Part shown: positions 1-8,669 of the stretch, piece by piece
How positions within the stretch are numbered: the first letter of the stretch is position 1
Layout of the letters: every line of letters starts with the position of its first letter
Source: Billgrantia zhangzhouensis
GTDB lineage: Bacteria; Pseudomonadota; Gammaproteobacteria; Pseudomonadales; Halomonadaceae
DNA: 64,000 nt
Direction of reading: 5' to 3'
NCBI RefSeq assembly: GCF_021404465.1
Contig: NZ_JABFTT010000016.1
Coordinates: 46,869-110,868, forward strand
Translations under genes and position numbers: made by a program
Notes under the pieces: generated by a model
Database searches by the model: none
Told to the model about the DNA's origin: nothing
What the model saw: only the letters and a program-made list of their open reading frames with translations

Positions 1-894
1 GCCGCCCTGGCGGTAGATGCCGGCAGCTTCGAGACCACCTACTGCCTGCTCGCCGACCGCCCCTCCAACGGCCCGCACACCATCTGGCCCAACCCCAACG
101 GGCCGGGCGGCGAGGTGATCGCCGAAAACTGGAACATGGACAACATCGCCGCCGACCCGGCCACCGGCAAGGACATGCTGACCACCGCCGAGAACGTCGC
201 GCGTGAGCATGGCTTCAGCCGCGAGCAGGCCGACGAGCTGACCCTGCGCCGTTACGAGCAGTACGCCGAGGCGCTGGCTAACGAGCGTGCCTTCCAGAAG
301 CGCTACATGTTTCCCGTCGAGGTGGCGGTCTCGCGCAAGGAGACCAAGCTCGTCGAGGCCGACGAGGGCGTCACCGCCACCAGCGCCGAGGGGCTCGCCA
401 GGCTGCGGGCGGTGCAGCCCGATGGCATTCATACCTATGGGGCCCAGACCCATCCGGCCGATGCCAACGCCGGCATCGTCGTCACCACCCGCGAGCGAGC
501 CGTGGAGCTCAGCCGCGACCCGCAGATGGCGGTGCAGGTGGTGGCCTACGGCCATGCCCGGACCAAGCCGGCGCACATGCCCATGGCCCCGGCCACCTCG
601 GTGCAGCGCGCCCTGGATCAGGCGGGCCTGACCCTCGACCAGATCAAGACGATCAAGAATCACACCCCGTTCATCGCCAACGACCTGCACCTGGCCAAGG
701 CGCTGGGGCTCGACGCCCACAGCTTCAACAACTACGGCACCTCGCTGGTCTACGGCCACCCCCAGGCGCCGACGCTGGCTCGCCTGCTGATCGAAGCCAT
801 CGAGGAGACCGCACTCAAGGGCGGCGGATATGCCCTGGTGACCGGCTGCGCCGCCGGCGACTCTGCCGCCGCGCTGATCGTCAAGGTGGGCTGA
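1..894 (+). CDS. Thiolase family protein (acetyl-CoA acetyltransferase), 5' end outside window
   Basis: The frame is open from base 1 to the TGA ending at 894, so the start lies upstream of the window; about 297 residues are visible. The C-terminal half has thiolase landmarks: an NYGTSLVYGHPQAP segment in the place of the usual GxxxxxGHP histidine motif, and a CAAGDSAAALIV segment near the end in the place of the CxG motif carrying the second catalytic cysteine. Thiolases cleave 3-ketoacyl-CoA into acetyl-CoA and a shortened acyl-CoA. The neighbouring crotonase, SDR and acyl-CoA dehydrogenase genes (3032-6395) would supply the other beta-oxidation steps, so a side-chain-shortening role is plausible but inferred. 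The GTS in place of the usual GGA near the histidine suggests a divergent subfamily. Confidence 0.85.
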   Translation, partial: AALAVDAGSFETTYCLLADRPSNGPHTIWPNPNGPGGEVIAENWNMDNIAADPATGKDMLTTAENVAREHGFSREQADELTLRRYEQYAEALANERAFQKRYMFPVEVAVSRKETKLVEADEGVTATSAEGLARLRAVQPDGIHTYGAQTHPADANAGIVVTTRERAVELSRDPQMAVQVVAYGHARTKPAHMPMAPATSVQRALDQAGLTLDQIKTIKNHTPFIANDLHLAKALGLDAHSFNNYGTSLVYGHPQAPTLARLLIEAIEETALKGGGYALVTGCAAGDSAAALIVKVG

Positions 895-1019
895 GTTCTT
901 TCCGGTCATTCCAACCGGGAGCGCCCGTCAATGGAGCCGGCGGGTGTGCAAGCAAGAGAGCAAGGGACAAGGGTTGCACAACTTAGTCATCGAACTAGAA
1001 CAATACGGAGATCTTAAAG

Positions 1020-2084
1020 ATGTTGAACAACAAAAGACTGGCCATGGCGATCGCGATTTCAGCCGTTGCCGCACAGGCCCATGCCCTGGATCTGGGTGAA
1101 TTCGGTGGGGCGAATCTCAGCATCGGAGGCTATGTAAAGGCGGAGGGAATCTTTACCAATCCGGATGAGGGAGACCGGAACTTCGATGCAAGTGCTCGCC
1201 AGTCGCGCATCAACTTCCAGGTCGACAGAGAAGTCCAGGGTCATAGCGTGACGGGCTTCATAGAGGGCGACTTCTGGGATAACGCGACGGATGAAACGGA
1301 TACGAGCTACGCCATGCGCTTGCGCCATGCCTACATCCAGGTCGACGACCTGACCCTCGGGCAGACCTGGTCGGGCCAGTTCTTTGCCAACGCGCCATTC
1401 GACGTCGAGATCCTCGATTTCTACGGCACTGGGGTCGGCAGTGTTTCCGGTAGTGGGGCGGTCGTACGACCCGATGTGGTGCTGCACTATACGCCGGGTG
1501 GGTTCCGCTTTAGCCTCCAGGACCCGGTCTACCAGGATGCCGACTACCCGGACATGGTGGCATCCTATACGCACCGCACCGAGGCGGGACACGCCTTCAA
1601 CGCTGCCGTGACCGGGCGGGAGGTCGAGACCGGCATCGATGAATCGAAGTTCGGCGCCGCGTTCTCCCTGGCGGCAAAGTTTAAATTCGGCGACACCGCT
1701 CTCGCCTTGAGCGGCTACACGGGGAAAGGCAACAACGTCTACTCCGGCTGGGGGTATAACGGCGCGACGAACCCTGCCAGCGTGGCCGCGAGTGGAGAGG
1801 TCAATGCCGATGGCGACCTGGTGAGCACGACAGGCTATACGGCAGGGGTGAGCCATCGATTCAATGAGCAGTTCCGCGGCAACATTCGCTACGCCCAGGT
1901 GGAAGCGGATGAGGTGGCACCGACCGTCGCCGACGACACGCTCAAGATGATGAACGTCAACCTGATCTACACCTACCTGCCCAATCTGGAATTCGGCATC
2001 GAGTGGCGTGACCGTAATGCGACGACGATGCCGCTGCGTCCGGGCGGGCAGCAGGTGGAATTGATGGCGATGTACAAGTTCTAA
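1020..2084 (+). CDS. DcaP-like outer-membrane porin
   Basis: 354 residues. It starts with a signal peptide (basic MLNNKR, hydrophobic stretch, AQAHA cleavage region). The mature part is rich in alternating beta-strand pattern, for example SIGGYVKAEGIF and RQSRINFQV, and ends in an aromatic residue (MAMYKF), as outer-membrane barrels do. The SIGGYVK...ASARQSRINF...GFIEGDFW pattern resembles the DcaP family of trimeric porins, which pass dicarboxylic and aromatic acids. A purine-rich ribosome site (ACGGAG) precedes the ATG. A strong terminator follows at 2136-2173, so it is probably transcribed alone. Uptake of the aromatic acids degraded by the neighbouring genes is inferred from context. Confidence 0.85.
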   Translation: MLNNKRLAMAIAISAVAAQAHALDLGEFGGANLSIGGYVKAEGIFTNPDEGDRNFDASARQSRINFQVDREVQGHSVTGFIEGDFWDNATDETDTSYAMRLRHAYIQVDDLTLGQTWSGQFFANAPFDVEILDFYGTGVGSVSGSGAVVRPDVVLHYTPGGFRFSLQDPVYQDADYPDMVASYTHRTEAGHAFNAAVTGREVETGIDESKFGAAFSLAAKFKFGDTALALSGYTGKGNNVYSGWGYNGATNPASVAASGEVNADGDLVSTTGYTAGVSHRFNEQFRGNIRYAQVEADEVAPTVADDTLKMMNVNLIYTYLPNLEFGIEWRDRNATTMPLRPGGQQVELMAMYKF

Positions 2085-2135
2085 CGAGAGTTTATCGCCA
2101 ACCGTTCGTTCCTTGTTTCGATCGTCATCGTTGGG

Positions 2136-2173
2136 GCGAATCACCGATGGGTGTCGATGATTCGCTCCTTTTT
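2136..2173 (+). terminator. Rho-independent terminator after the porin gene
   Basis: Arms GCGAATCA (2136-2143) and TGATTCGC (2158-2165) are followed by a T-rich tail ending in five T. It lies 50 bases beyond the porin stop codon. Confidence 0.75.
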
Positions 2174-2203
2174 GTTGGCAGCTGAATGCTGGATGAATAC
2201 GAA

Positions 2204-2851
2204 CTAGACGTTCACTTTCAACGCCGACTCTAGCGTGTCGACATCGCCGTAGAGGGCGCTCGAGTTCACCACGCGAGCGCCTTTTTCATCACTGACGACC
2301 AGGGTGGGAACGCCGTTGGCGCCAACGCGGCGCATCCACGCCTTGCCCTCGGCAATCCGCGCCTGGTTGCTCGTGATCAGCTCGTCATCCTGCGCGTGGA
2401 AGCGGCGTGCCGCGTCTGCCAGGTCCAGCGACTCCAGCACGGAGGCCACGATGGCCGGATCGGCGTTGTTGCGACCTTCGACATAGCGTGCGCGCTGGAG
2501 GGCGTGAAGCGCGGCGAACTCCCGGGTTGGTTCGGTCAGGCGTACGGCGGTGAGCGCCAGCGTTGCCGGTCCGGAATCGACCCGCCACTCACGGTTACCC
2601 AATACCCCATCGCGATAGGCGTCGCTGAATGGCTGGCCGGTGAGTCGCGCGATGCGCTGATCGGCCGCCCAGGCATGAGCGGCGAAGCCATCATTCATGG
2701 CAAAGGCGCCCTCGCCGGCAAAGAGCCCGGTGGGGACCAGTTGGACATCGTGCTCGGCTCGTTCCAGCAGCCTTTCCATTACCACTGCCGCACCGTAGCA
2801 CCAGCCGCACTGTGGATCGAACAGGTAGATGAGGCGAGTAGGGGCGGTCAT
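2204..2851 (-). CDS. DsbA family protein (cytoplasmic thioredoxin-fold oxidoreductase)
   Basis: 215 residues if translation starts at the ATG at 2851, which has a GAGGAAG ribosome site; an in-frame ATG 15 bases upstream has none. A CGWC redox motif lies at about residues 15-18, directly after the first beta strand (LIYLFDPQ). A cis-proline segment (GVPTLVV) lies near residue 182. No signal peptide is present, so it probably works in the cytoplasm, unlike classical DsbA. The family includes FrnE-like disulfide oxidoreductases and 2-hydroxychromene-2-carboxylate isomerases; the CxxC favours the former. It runs opposite to the porin gene, and its link to aromatic catabolism is unclear. Confidence 0.8.
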   Translation of the reverse strand: MTAPTRLIYLFDPQCGWCYGAAVVMERLLERAEHDVQLVPTGLFAGEGAFAMNDGFAAHAWAADQRIARLTGQPFSDAYRDGVLGNREWRVDSGPATLALTAVRLTEPTREFAALHALQRARYVEGRNNADPAIVASVLESLDLADAARRFHAQDDELITSNQARIAEGKAWMRRVGANGVPTLVVSDEKGARVVNSSALYGDVDTLESALKVNV

Positions 2852-3031
2852 CGGCTTCCTCGGCATGGTGTTGGCGTGAACCGCTGATCTAATCCCATCG
2901 AGGAACGGACCACAAGAAGTCAGCGCCCGGTGAGCAGGTCAGCGCGATGTGACCTTTGCCTGTGGGCGAGAGGCACAGCGGCGGCCGATGTCTGTGCGTT
3001 TCTCGTGCGCGTAGGCTCAGAGCCTTCTCTC

Positions 3032-4816
3032 TCACAGCCCTCTCTCGGGAAAGCGGGCCAGCACTGCACCGGCGTGGCGCAAGGTATGGCCATGGGCCTG
3101 AGCCTGGGGTGCCTGGGTGGCGAGATAGAAGCGGGCCAGTTCGCTCAGCCCTGTCAGGTAGTCGGGGTCGCCTTCGCCTGCTGCGCGGCGGGTTTCGGCG
3201 GCCAGCGCCAGACGGGCCATCTGCCAGGCGCCGCAGGCGATGCCGAGCAGGTGCAGCAGGGGCACGGCGCCGGCGTAGAGTTTGGCGGTGTCGGCCTGGT
3301 GGGCCAGCAGCCAGTCGACGGTTCCGTCGAGCAGGGTGGCCTGGTCGTGGAGCGGCTGCGCCAGGTCGTTCAGGTGTTCATGACCGTCGAGCCGACCGGC
3401 CGTCTGACGAATATCTGCGATCAGCTCGCGCAGGGTGGCGGCGTCCTCACGCAGGATCTTGCGCCCTAGCAGGTCGTTGGCCTGGATGCCGGTGGTGCCC
3501 TCGTAGATGGTGATGACACGGGCGTCGCGGAACAGTTGGGCGACCCCGGTCTCCTCGACGAAGCCCATGCCGCCGAACACCTGGATCGCCTCGTCGCACA
3601 GGTCGTTGCCCACCTCGGTGCACCAGCCCTTGGCCACCGGCATCAGCAGGTCGACGTAGTGGCGATGCTTGTCGGCGACCTCGGCACCGGGGTGGTGGCG
3701 GGCGAGGTCGAACCAGCCGGCGGCGCTGTAGAGCAGGCCGCGCATGGCCATCAGCCGGGCGCGCATCGACACCAGCATGCGCTTGACGTCGGGGTGGGCG
3801 AGGATCGGTAGGCCGACTTCGCCGGTGACGATATCGCGCCCCTGCACGCGCTCTCGGGCGTAGGCGAGGGCGGCTTGGTAGGCGCGCTCACCCAGTGCCA
3901 CGCCCTGAACGCCCACGTTGAAGCGGGCCTCGTTCATCATCACGAACATGGTGGCCAGACCCTGGTGCGGCTCGCCCACCAGATAGCCCAGGGCGCCGCC
4001 GTCGTCGCCGTAGCTGAGGGTGCAGGTGGGGCTGCCGTGGATGCCCATCTTGTGCTCGATGGCGATGCAGCGAATGTCGTTGCGCGGCCCCGGCTCGCCC
4101 CGTTCGTCGAGCAGGTACTTGGGCACCAGGAACAGCGACAGGCCTTTCACCCCCGGCGGGGCGTCGGGCAGCCGGGCCAGCACCAGGTGCACGATGTTGG
4201 GGGTGAGCTCGTGTTCGCCGTAGGAGATGAAGATCTTCTGGCCGAACAGGCGGTAGGCGCCGTCGCCCTCGGGCTCGGCGCGCATGCGCGTGGCGGCCAG
4301 GTCGGAGCCGGCCTGGGGCTCGGTGAGGTTCATGGTGGCAGCCCATTCGCCGCTGACGATCTTTGCGAGCCAGGTGGCCTTCTGTTCCTCGCTGGCGGCG
4401 ATCATCAGTGCCTCGGTCTGGCCCACGTTGAGCTGGGGCAGCATGGCGAAGGCCATGTTGCTGGCGAACCACATCTCCCACACCGGGGTGGAGACCAGCT
4501 TGGGCAGCCCCTGGCCACCATGCTCAGGGGGCAGGGAGAGGCCGATCCAGCCGGCCTCGCGGAACCGGTCATAGGCCGCCTGCCAGCCCTCGGGGGTGAC
4601 CACTCGCTCACCTTCCAGGCGACAGCCCTGGCGGTCGCCGACGGTATTGAGCGGCGCGAGCACGCCGGCGGCGAACTTGCCGGCCTCTTCCAGCACGGCG
4701 CTGACCAGATCCGGAGAGGCATCTTCGCAGCCGGGCAGCTCGCCGATCCGCTCGAGACCGGCCAGCTCCTCGAGGATGAACTGCATATCGCGCAGCGGCG
4801 CTTGGTAATCGAGCAT
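3032..4816 (-). CDS. Acyl-CoA dehydrogenase, long form
   Basis: 594 residues, longer than the usual ~380-residue acyl-CoA dehydrogenase, with a C-terminal extension as in DmdC-type enzymes (3-methylmercaptopropionyl-CoA dehydrogenase) and related aryl/acyl-CoA dehydrogenases. FAD-binding segments [13 protein letters not shown] and [11 protein letters not shown] are visible. The catalytic-base region reads [18 protein letters not shown]. It is the last gene of a three-gene minus-strand operon (crotonase, SDR, this gene), 12 bases after the SDR stop. Desaturation of an aryl-propanoyl-CoA is a reasonable guess from the neighbouring vanillate genes; the exact substrate cannot be read from sequence. 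Confidence 0.85.
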   Translation of the reverse strand: MLDYQAPLRDMQFILEELAGLERIGELPGCEDASPDLVSAVLEEAGKFAAGVLAPLNTVGDRQGCRLEGERVVTPEGWQAAYDRFREAGWIGLSLPPEHGGQGLPKLVSTPVWEMWFASNMAFAMLPQLNVGQTEALMIAASEEQKATWLAKIVSGEWAATMNLTEPQAGSDLAATRMRAEPEGDGAYRLFGQKIFISYGEHELTPNIVHLVLARLPDAPPGVKGLSLFLVPKYLLDERGEPGPRNDIRCIAIEHKMGIHGSPTCTLSYGDDGGALGYLVGEPHQGLATMFVMMNEARFNVGVQGVALGERAYQAALAYARERVQGRDIVTGEVGLPILAHPDVKRMLVSMRARLMAMRGLLYSAAGWFDLARHHPGAEVADKHRHYVDLLMPVAKGWCTEVGNDLCDEAIQVFGGMGFVEETGVAQLFRDARVITIYEGTTGIQANDLLGRKILREDAATLRELIADIRQTAGRLDGHEHLNDLAQPLHDQATLLDGTVDWLLAHQADTAKLYAGAVPLLHLLGIACGAWQMARLALAAETRRAAGEGDPDYLTGLSELARFYLATQAPQAQAHGHTLRHAGAVLARFPERGL

Positions 4817-4828
4817 GGCGATGAGGAC

Positions 4829-5614
4829 TTACCTTGGTGCCATACGGATCGCCCCATCTACTCGAATGGTTTCGCCGTTGAGCATGGGGTTGTCGACGAT
4901 ATGGCAGGCCAGGCGCGCGAATTCGCCAGGCTCGCCCAGCCGGTTGGGGAAGGGGATGGACGCGGCCAGGGACTGCTGCGCCTCTTCCGGCAGCGCCTCC
5001 ATCAGCGGGGTCTTGAACAGCCCCGGGGCGATGGTCATGACGCGAATGCCGTGGCGCGCCAGCTCCCGGGCGATGGGCAGGGTCATGGCGACGATGCCGC
5101 CCTTGGACGCCGCATAGGCGGGCTGGCCGATCTGGCCGTCGTAGGCCGCCACCGAGGCGGTGTTGATGATCACCCCGCGCTCGCCGTCGGCCTGGGGCTC
5201 GCCCTTGGCCATGGCGGCGGCGGCCAGGCGCAGCATGTTGAAGCTGCCCAGCAGGTTGATGTTGACGATGCGCGAGAAGGCTTCGAGCGGCAGGGGCTCG
5301 CCGTGGCGATCGACGACCTTGGCGGGGTCGCCGACTCCGGCGCAGTTGATCAACCCCTGCAGGCCACCGAAGGTGTCCACGGCCAGCGTCACCACGGCCT
5401 GGGCATCGGCCTCGCTGGTGACGTCGGTGCGCTGGAACAGCGCGCGGTCGGTGGCGCTCCTGGCGTTCAGCTCTTTCGCCAACGCCTCGCCGCGCTCGGC
5501 ATTGAGATCAGCGATCACCACGTTGCCGCCGGCGTCGTGCAGGGCGCGCGCGGTGGCTTCTCCCAGCCCCGAGGCGCCGCCGGTGACGATGAAGGTATTG
5601 TCCTGAAATTTCAT
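4829..5614 (-). CDS. SDR-family 3-hydroxyacyl-CoA dehydrogenase
   Basis: 261 residues, a standard length for short-chain dehydrogenases. The N-terminal cofactor motif TGGASGLG (residues 11-18), the NxxG-type segment and the catalytic YAASKGG tetrad segment are present. The wording [23 protein letters not shown] and the C-terminal [16 protein letters not shown] resemble type-2 3-hydroxyacyl-CoA dehydrogenases (HSD17B10 class), which oxidise 3-hydroxyacyl-CoA with NAD. The start is supported by a GAGGAG site. It lies between the crotonase and acyl-CoA dehydrogenase genes, giving hydration plus oxidation in one operon. Confidence 0.85.
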   Translation of the reverse strand: MKFQDNTFIVTGGASGLGEATARALHDAGGNVVIADLNAERGEALAKELNARSATDRALFQRTDVTSEADAQAVVTLAVDTFGGLQGLINCAGVGDPAKVVDRHGEPLPLEAFSRIVNINLLGSFNMLRLAAAAMAKGEPQADGERGVIINTASVAAYDGQIGQPAYAASKGGIVAMTLPIARELARHGIRVMTIAPGLFKTPLMEALPEEAQQSLAASIPFPNRLGEPGEFARLACHIVDNPMLNGETIRVDGAIRMAPR

Positions 5615-5624
5615 GATGCTCTCC

Positions 5625-6395
5625 TCAGGTGCGTGGTCCCTGGCCCTTCTGCTTGAAGAAGCTGCCGATGCGCTCGGCGACCTCGGGGCTGGTCTGGGTC
5701 AGGGCGGCGGTCAGCGACTCGACGAACAGGCCGTCGTCGCTGGACATGTTGTCGATGCGCGAGATGGCGGAAACCATGGCCCAGTTGGCCATGGGCGCGT
5801 TCTCGGCGATGCGGGAGGCCAACTGGCGGGCCTTGTCGAGGCTCTCTCCCTCGCCGACCACGTAGTGGGAAAGTCCGAGGCGCTGGCCCTCTTCGGCAGC
5901 CATGACGCGGCCGGTCAGCATCATCTCGCACATGCGGCCGGGGCCGATGATGCCGGCGACCCGCACCGAGGCGCCGCCACCGACGAAGATGCCGTGGCGT
6001 CCTTCCGGCAACTGATAAACGGTGCTGGATTCGGCGACCCGTACATGGGTGGCGGTGGCAAGCTCCAGGCCGCCGCCGATCACCGCGCCCTGCATGGCGG
6101 TGACTACCGGAATGCCACCGTTCTGTAGCCGATCGAAGATGCGATGCCAGCCACGGGAGTGCTGCACCACGCCAAAGGGCTCGCGATGCTGGTGCTCGGC
6201 CAAGTCGAGGCCGGCGCAGAAGTGCTTGCCTTCGGCCGCAAGAATGATGACCCGGGTCTCTTTCGGGGTGGCAACCAGTGCCTCTTCCAAAGCGCTTAGC
6301 AGGTGATCGCTGACGGCGTTACGCTTCTCCGGCCGTGCCAGCGTGATGGTGTAGATGCTGTCGTCCAGAGTCGTCTTGACGAGTGTTTCGGTCAT
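5625..6395 (-). CDS. Enoyl-CoA hydratase/isomerase (crotonase) family protein
   Basis: 256 residues from the ATG at 6395, which follows a GAGG site; an upstream in-frame ATG at 6413 has no visible ribosome site. Crotonase features: oxyanion-hole segments [12 protein letters not shown] and [10 protein letters not shown], and a [13 protein letters not shown] segment where the catalytic glutamates normally lie. It is first in the operon with the SDR and acyl-CoA dehydrogenase. Hydration of a cinnamoyl-type CoA is possible given the adjacent vanillate genes, but no CoA ligase is visible in the window. A 25-base inverted repeat at 6443-6467 sits just upstream and may be its operator. Confidence 0.85.
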   Translation of the reverse strand: MTETLVKTTLDDSIYTITLARPEKRNAVSDHLLSALEEALVATPKETRVIILAAEGKHFCAGLDLAEHQHREPFGVVQHSRGWHRIFDRLQNGGIPVVTAMQGAVIGGGLELATATHVRVAESSTVYQLPEGRHGIFVGGGASVRVAGIIGPGRMCEMMLTGRVMAAEEGQRLGLSHYVVGEGESLDKARQLASRIAENAPMANWAMVSAISRIDNMSSDDGLFVESLTAALTQTSPEVAERIGSFFKQKGQGPRT

Positions 6396-6442
6396 GGGGG
6401 CCTCGGCAGTCATTCGTCAGGCTGAGCGCTTGTTGGTCATAG

Positions 6443-6467
6443 ATACTGTTGTGAGTATAAACAGTAT
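6443..6467. promoter_or_regulatory. Inverted repeat, probable operator of the crotonase operon
   Basis: Perfect 8-base arms ATACTGTT (6443-6450) and AACAGTAT (6460-6467) flank a 9-base spacer. The site lies about 48 bases upstream of the crotonase ATG, in the usual place for a TetR- or MarR-type operator. No dedicated regulator gene is adjacent on this strand, so the protein that binds it is unknown. Confidence 0.55.
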
Positions 6468-6551
6468 AGAGGCTACAGCACCACCCCCAGCGGGTCATTC
6501 TCTGGGTGATACGTCTTTGGTCTAGTGTGAGCTTCGGCGTGGGACGAAACG

Positions 6552-6577
6552 AAAAACGGCGGCCCGAGGGCCGCCGT
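6552..6577 (-). terminator. Rho-independent terminator after the van-linked TRAP binding protein gene
   Basis: Read on the minus strand, a 10-base perfect stem (ACGGCGGCCC with GGGCCGCCGT, 2-base loop) runs into five T (A run at 6552-6556). It lies about 30 bases beyond the stop at 6609 and separates the van operon from the crotonase operon. Confidence 0.85.
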
Positions 6578-6608
6578 AATGGGAGGGATAAGAAGTTCGA
6601 CGTGACGG

Positions 6609-7667
6609 TCAGGCAGAACACTCGGCCTGCAGGGTCATGGCAGCTTCGTAGATCTCGCCAGCCTCGCCGCCAACTTCCTCCAGGTAGCCATCGATGGTTT
6701 GCTGTAGCACCGGGCCCCACTCGGGATGGTCGAGCGCGTCTTCGATGACCAGGAACTCGTGGCCAGCCTCCTCGGCATCCTGGCGGCCCTGGCGGATCAG
6801 CTCGTCGTAGACCGCCGCGGCACGCAGCGACCACTCCATGCCGCTATGGTCGTCGATCACTTGCTGCAGGTCCGCGGGCAGGCTGTCGTAGGTGCGCTGG
6901 TTCATGGTAGCGAACAGCGACAGATCGTAGAGGGGCACTTCGGTGTGATAGCTGGCCAACTCGTTGAGGCGGAAGGTTTTCATGCCCTCCCAGTTGAAGC
7001 TCAGCCCATCCACCACGCCGCGCTGCATGGAGGTGAAGACCTCGGGAGCCGGCATGCCCACGGCCTGGGCGCCGAGGCGGGTGAACATATCGCCGACCAC
7101 CGGCGTGGGGCGGCGCAGGCGCAGGCCTTCCAGGTCTGCCGGCGTCTCGATCAGGCGCTCCTTGGTGTGCAGGTAGCCGGGACCGGTGGTGAACATGAAC
7201 AGCGGCCGGGTATCGGAATACTCCTCGTCGAAGTGGCCCTGGTCGTAGAGCGACTGCAGGATACACGAGCCCTGGCGGCTGCTGGCCGAGACGCCGGGCA
7301 GCTCGACTACCTGGGTCAGGGGAAAGCGGCCGGCGTTGTAGCCCTGGGCAGTGGCGCCGATGTCGGCGATGCCGTTGACCACACCCTGGTAGGCACTGTC
7401 GGCTCCCGTCAGGGTGGCACCGGGAAAGACCTGCACCTGCAGGCGGCCATCGGATGCCTCCTCGACGCTCTCCGCCCAGGCCTGGAAGAGTTCGCGGTCG
7501 ATCATTGAACCGCCGGGCCAGACGTGGGCGATGCGCAGGGTGGTGGCCTCGGCCAGGGCCGGGGTGGCCAGGAGGGCCGCGGCCAGGGCGCCGGTGAGGG
7601 CGCTCTTGTAGACGCTCTTCAGGCCACTCTTCGGGGAAAGCGCGGTCACGATCTTGCTGAGTGTCAT
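6609..7667 (-). CDS. TRAP transporter substrate-binding protein, DctP type, van-linked
   Basis: 352 residues from the ATG at 7667, chosen for its AAGAGGAA ribosome site; an upstream in-frame start adds 11 residues without one. A basic N-terminus and hydrophobic segment end at PALA, a good signal peptidase site. The body shows DctP features: LRIAHVWPGG at the mature start, GIADIGATAQGYNAGRFPL, and LEGLRLRRPTP with the conserved arginine that binds carboxylate ligands. No permease gene is adjacent. It closely resembles the binding protein at 10825 across the divergent vanR gene and may use that permease. Placement after vanB suggests vanillate or a related aromatic acid as ligand (inference). 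Confidence 0.9.
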   Translation of the reverse strand: MTLSKIVTALSPKSGLKSVYKSALTGALAAALLATPALAEATTLRIAHVWPGGSMIDRELFQAWAESVEEASDGRLQVQVFPGATLTGADSAYQGVVNGIADIGATAQGYNAGRFPLTQVVELPGVSASSRQGSCILQSLYDQGHFDEEYSDTRPLFMFTTGPGYLHTKERLIETPADLEGLRLRRPTPVVGDMFTRLGAQAVGMPAPEVFTSMQRGVVDGLSFNWEGMKTFRLNELASYHTEVPLYDLSLFATMNQRTYDSLPADLQQVIDDHSGMEWSLRAAAVYDELIRQGRQDAEEAGHEFLVIEDALDHPEWGPVLQQTIDGYLEEVGGEAGEIYEAAMTLQAECSA

Positions 7668-7700
7668 GGGGATTCCTCTTGTCGTTATGGGGTGCAGCAC

Positions 7701-8669
7701 TTACAAGTCCAGAACCAGAACCTTGCTCTTGGCCCGTGAGCAGCAGGGGGTGAACTGGTCGTTGGCGGCATGCTCGTCGTCGTCCAGGTAGAGGTCGCGG
7801 TGGTCGGGCTCGCCCTCCAGCACCCGGGTCAGGCAGGTGCCGCAAACCCCCTGCTCGCAGGAAACCATGATCTCGATGCCATTCTCGGCCAGCACCTGAT
7901 GCACCGTCTTGTCGGCGGGCACGGCGAAGCTGGCGCCGCTACTGGCGATCTTGACCTCGAAGCTGTCGTCGTCGGCGGTGTCGGTCACGGCGCCGGCGAA
8001 GTACTCGGTGTGCAGCCGCTCGCTGGGCCAGCCTGCCGCCTTGCAGGCCGTCAGCACCGCTTCGATGAAACCGGTAGGGCCGCAGACGTAGACCCGGGCG
8101 TCGGGATCCGGCGTGGCGACCAGCGCCTCGAGGTCCAGCTTCTGCTCCGCTGCGCCATCGTCGAAGTGGAAGTGCACCCGCTCGGCGAAGCCGGACTCGG
8201 CGATGCGCTGACGAAAGGCGGTGCGCTCCGGCGAGCGCGTGCAGTAGTGCAGCTCGAACTCGGCATCGGTGTGGGCCAGGCGCTCGGCCATGCACAGCAG
8301 CGGCGTGATGCCGATACCGCCGGCCAGCAGCAGGGTGCGCGCTGCCGGCTTGAGCGGGAAGTGGTTCTTGGGCGCGCTGATCTGGATCAGGTCGCCCACC
8401 TGGATCTCCTCGTGCATGGCCACCGAGCCGCCCCGGGAGGCGGGATCGCGCAGCACGCCGATCAGGTAGCGGTCGCGCTCCTCGGGGTGATTGCACAGCG
8501 AGTACTGGCGAATCAGGCCGCTTTTGACCTGCACGTCGAGGTGGGCGCCGGCGCTGAACGCCGGCAGTGGCCGACCGTGGGGATCGGCCAGCTCGAAGGT
8601 GACGATGTCCCGGGCCTCGTCGTGGCGCGCCTTGACCTCGACGATCAGCGAGAGGGGAACGCTGCTCAT
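7701..8669 (-). CDS. vanB: Vanillate O-demethylase reductase subunit
   Basis: 322 residues, the usual size for the PDR/VanB family. An N-terminal flavin domain (RQYSLCNHPEERDRY, the RxYS flavin motif) is followed by an NAD domain (GGIGITPLLCMAE) and a C-terminal plant-type 2Fe-2S domain (CEQGVCGTCLTR ... CCSRAK). It passes electrons from NADH to the Rieske oxygenase VanA, which converts vanillate to protocatechuate and formaldehyde. Its ATG overlaps the vanA stop by 4 bases, so the two are translationally coupled. Confidence 0.93.
   Translation of the reverse strand: MSSVPLSLIVEVKARHDEARDIVTFELADPHGRPLPAFSAGAHLDVQVKSGLIRQYSLCNHPEERDRYLIGVLRDPASRGGSVAMHEEIQVGDLIQISAPKNHFPLKPAARTLLLAGGIGITPLLCMAERLAHTDAEFELHYCTRSPERTAFRQRIAESGFAERVHFHFDDGAAEQKLDLEALVATPDPDARVYVCGPTGFIEAVLTACKAAGWPSERLHTEYFAGAVTDTADDDSFEVKIASSGASFAVPADKTVHQVLAENGIEIMVSCEQGVCGTCLTRVLEGEPDHRDLYLDDDEHAANDQFTPCCSRAKSKVLVLDL

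Noticed and set aside
1059..2144. 361-codon minus-strand frame opposite the porin gene
   Set aside because: No recognisable protein features; the plus strand has a signal peptide, barrel pattern and terminator.
3875..5656. Very long open frame on the plus strand opposite the acyl-CoA dehydrogenase and SDR genes
   Set aside because: It is antisense to two clear family proteins, has unusual His/Gly/Gln-rich composition and no family motif; typical of high-GC shadow frames.
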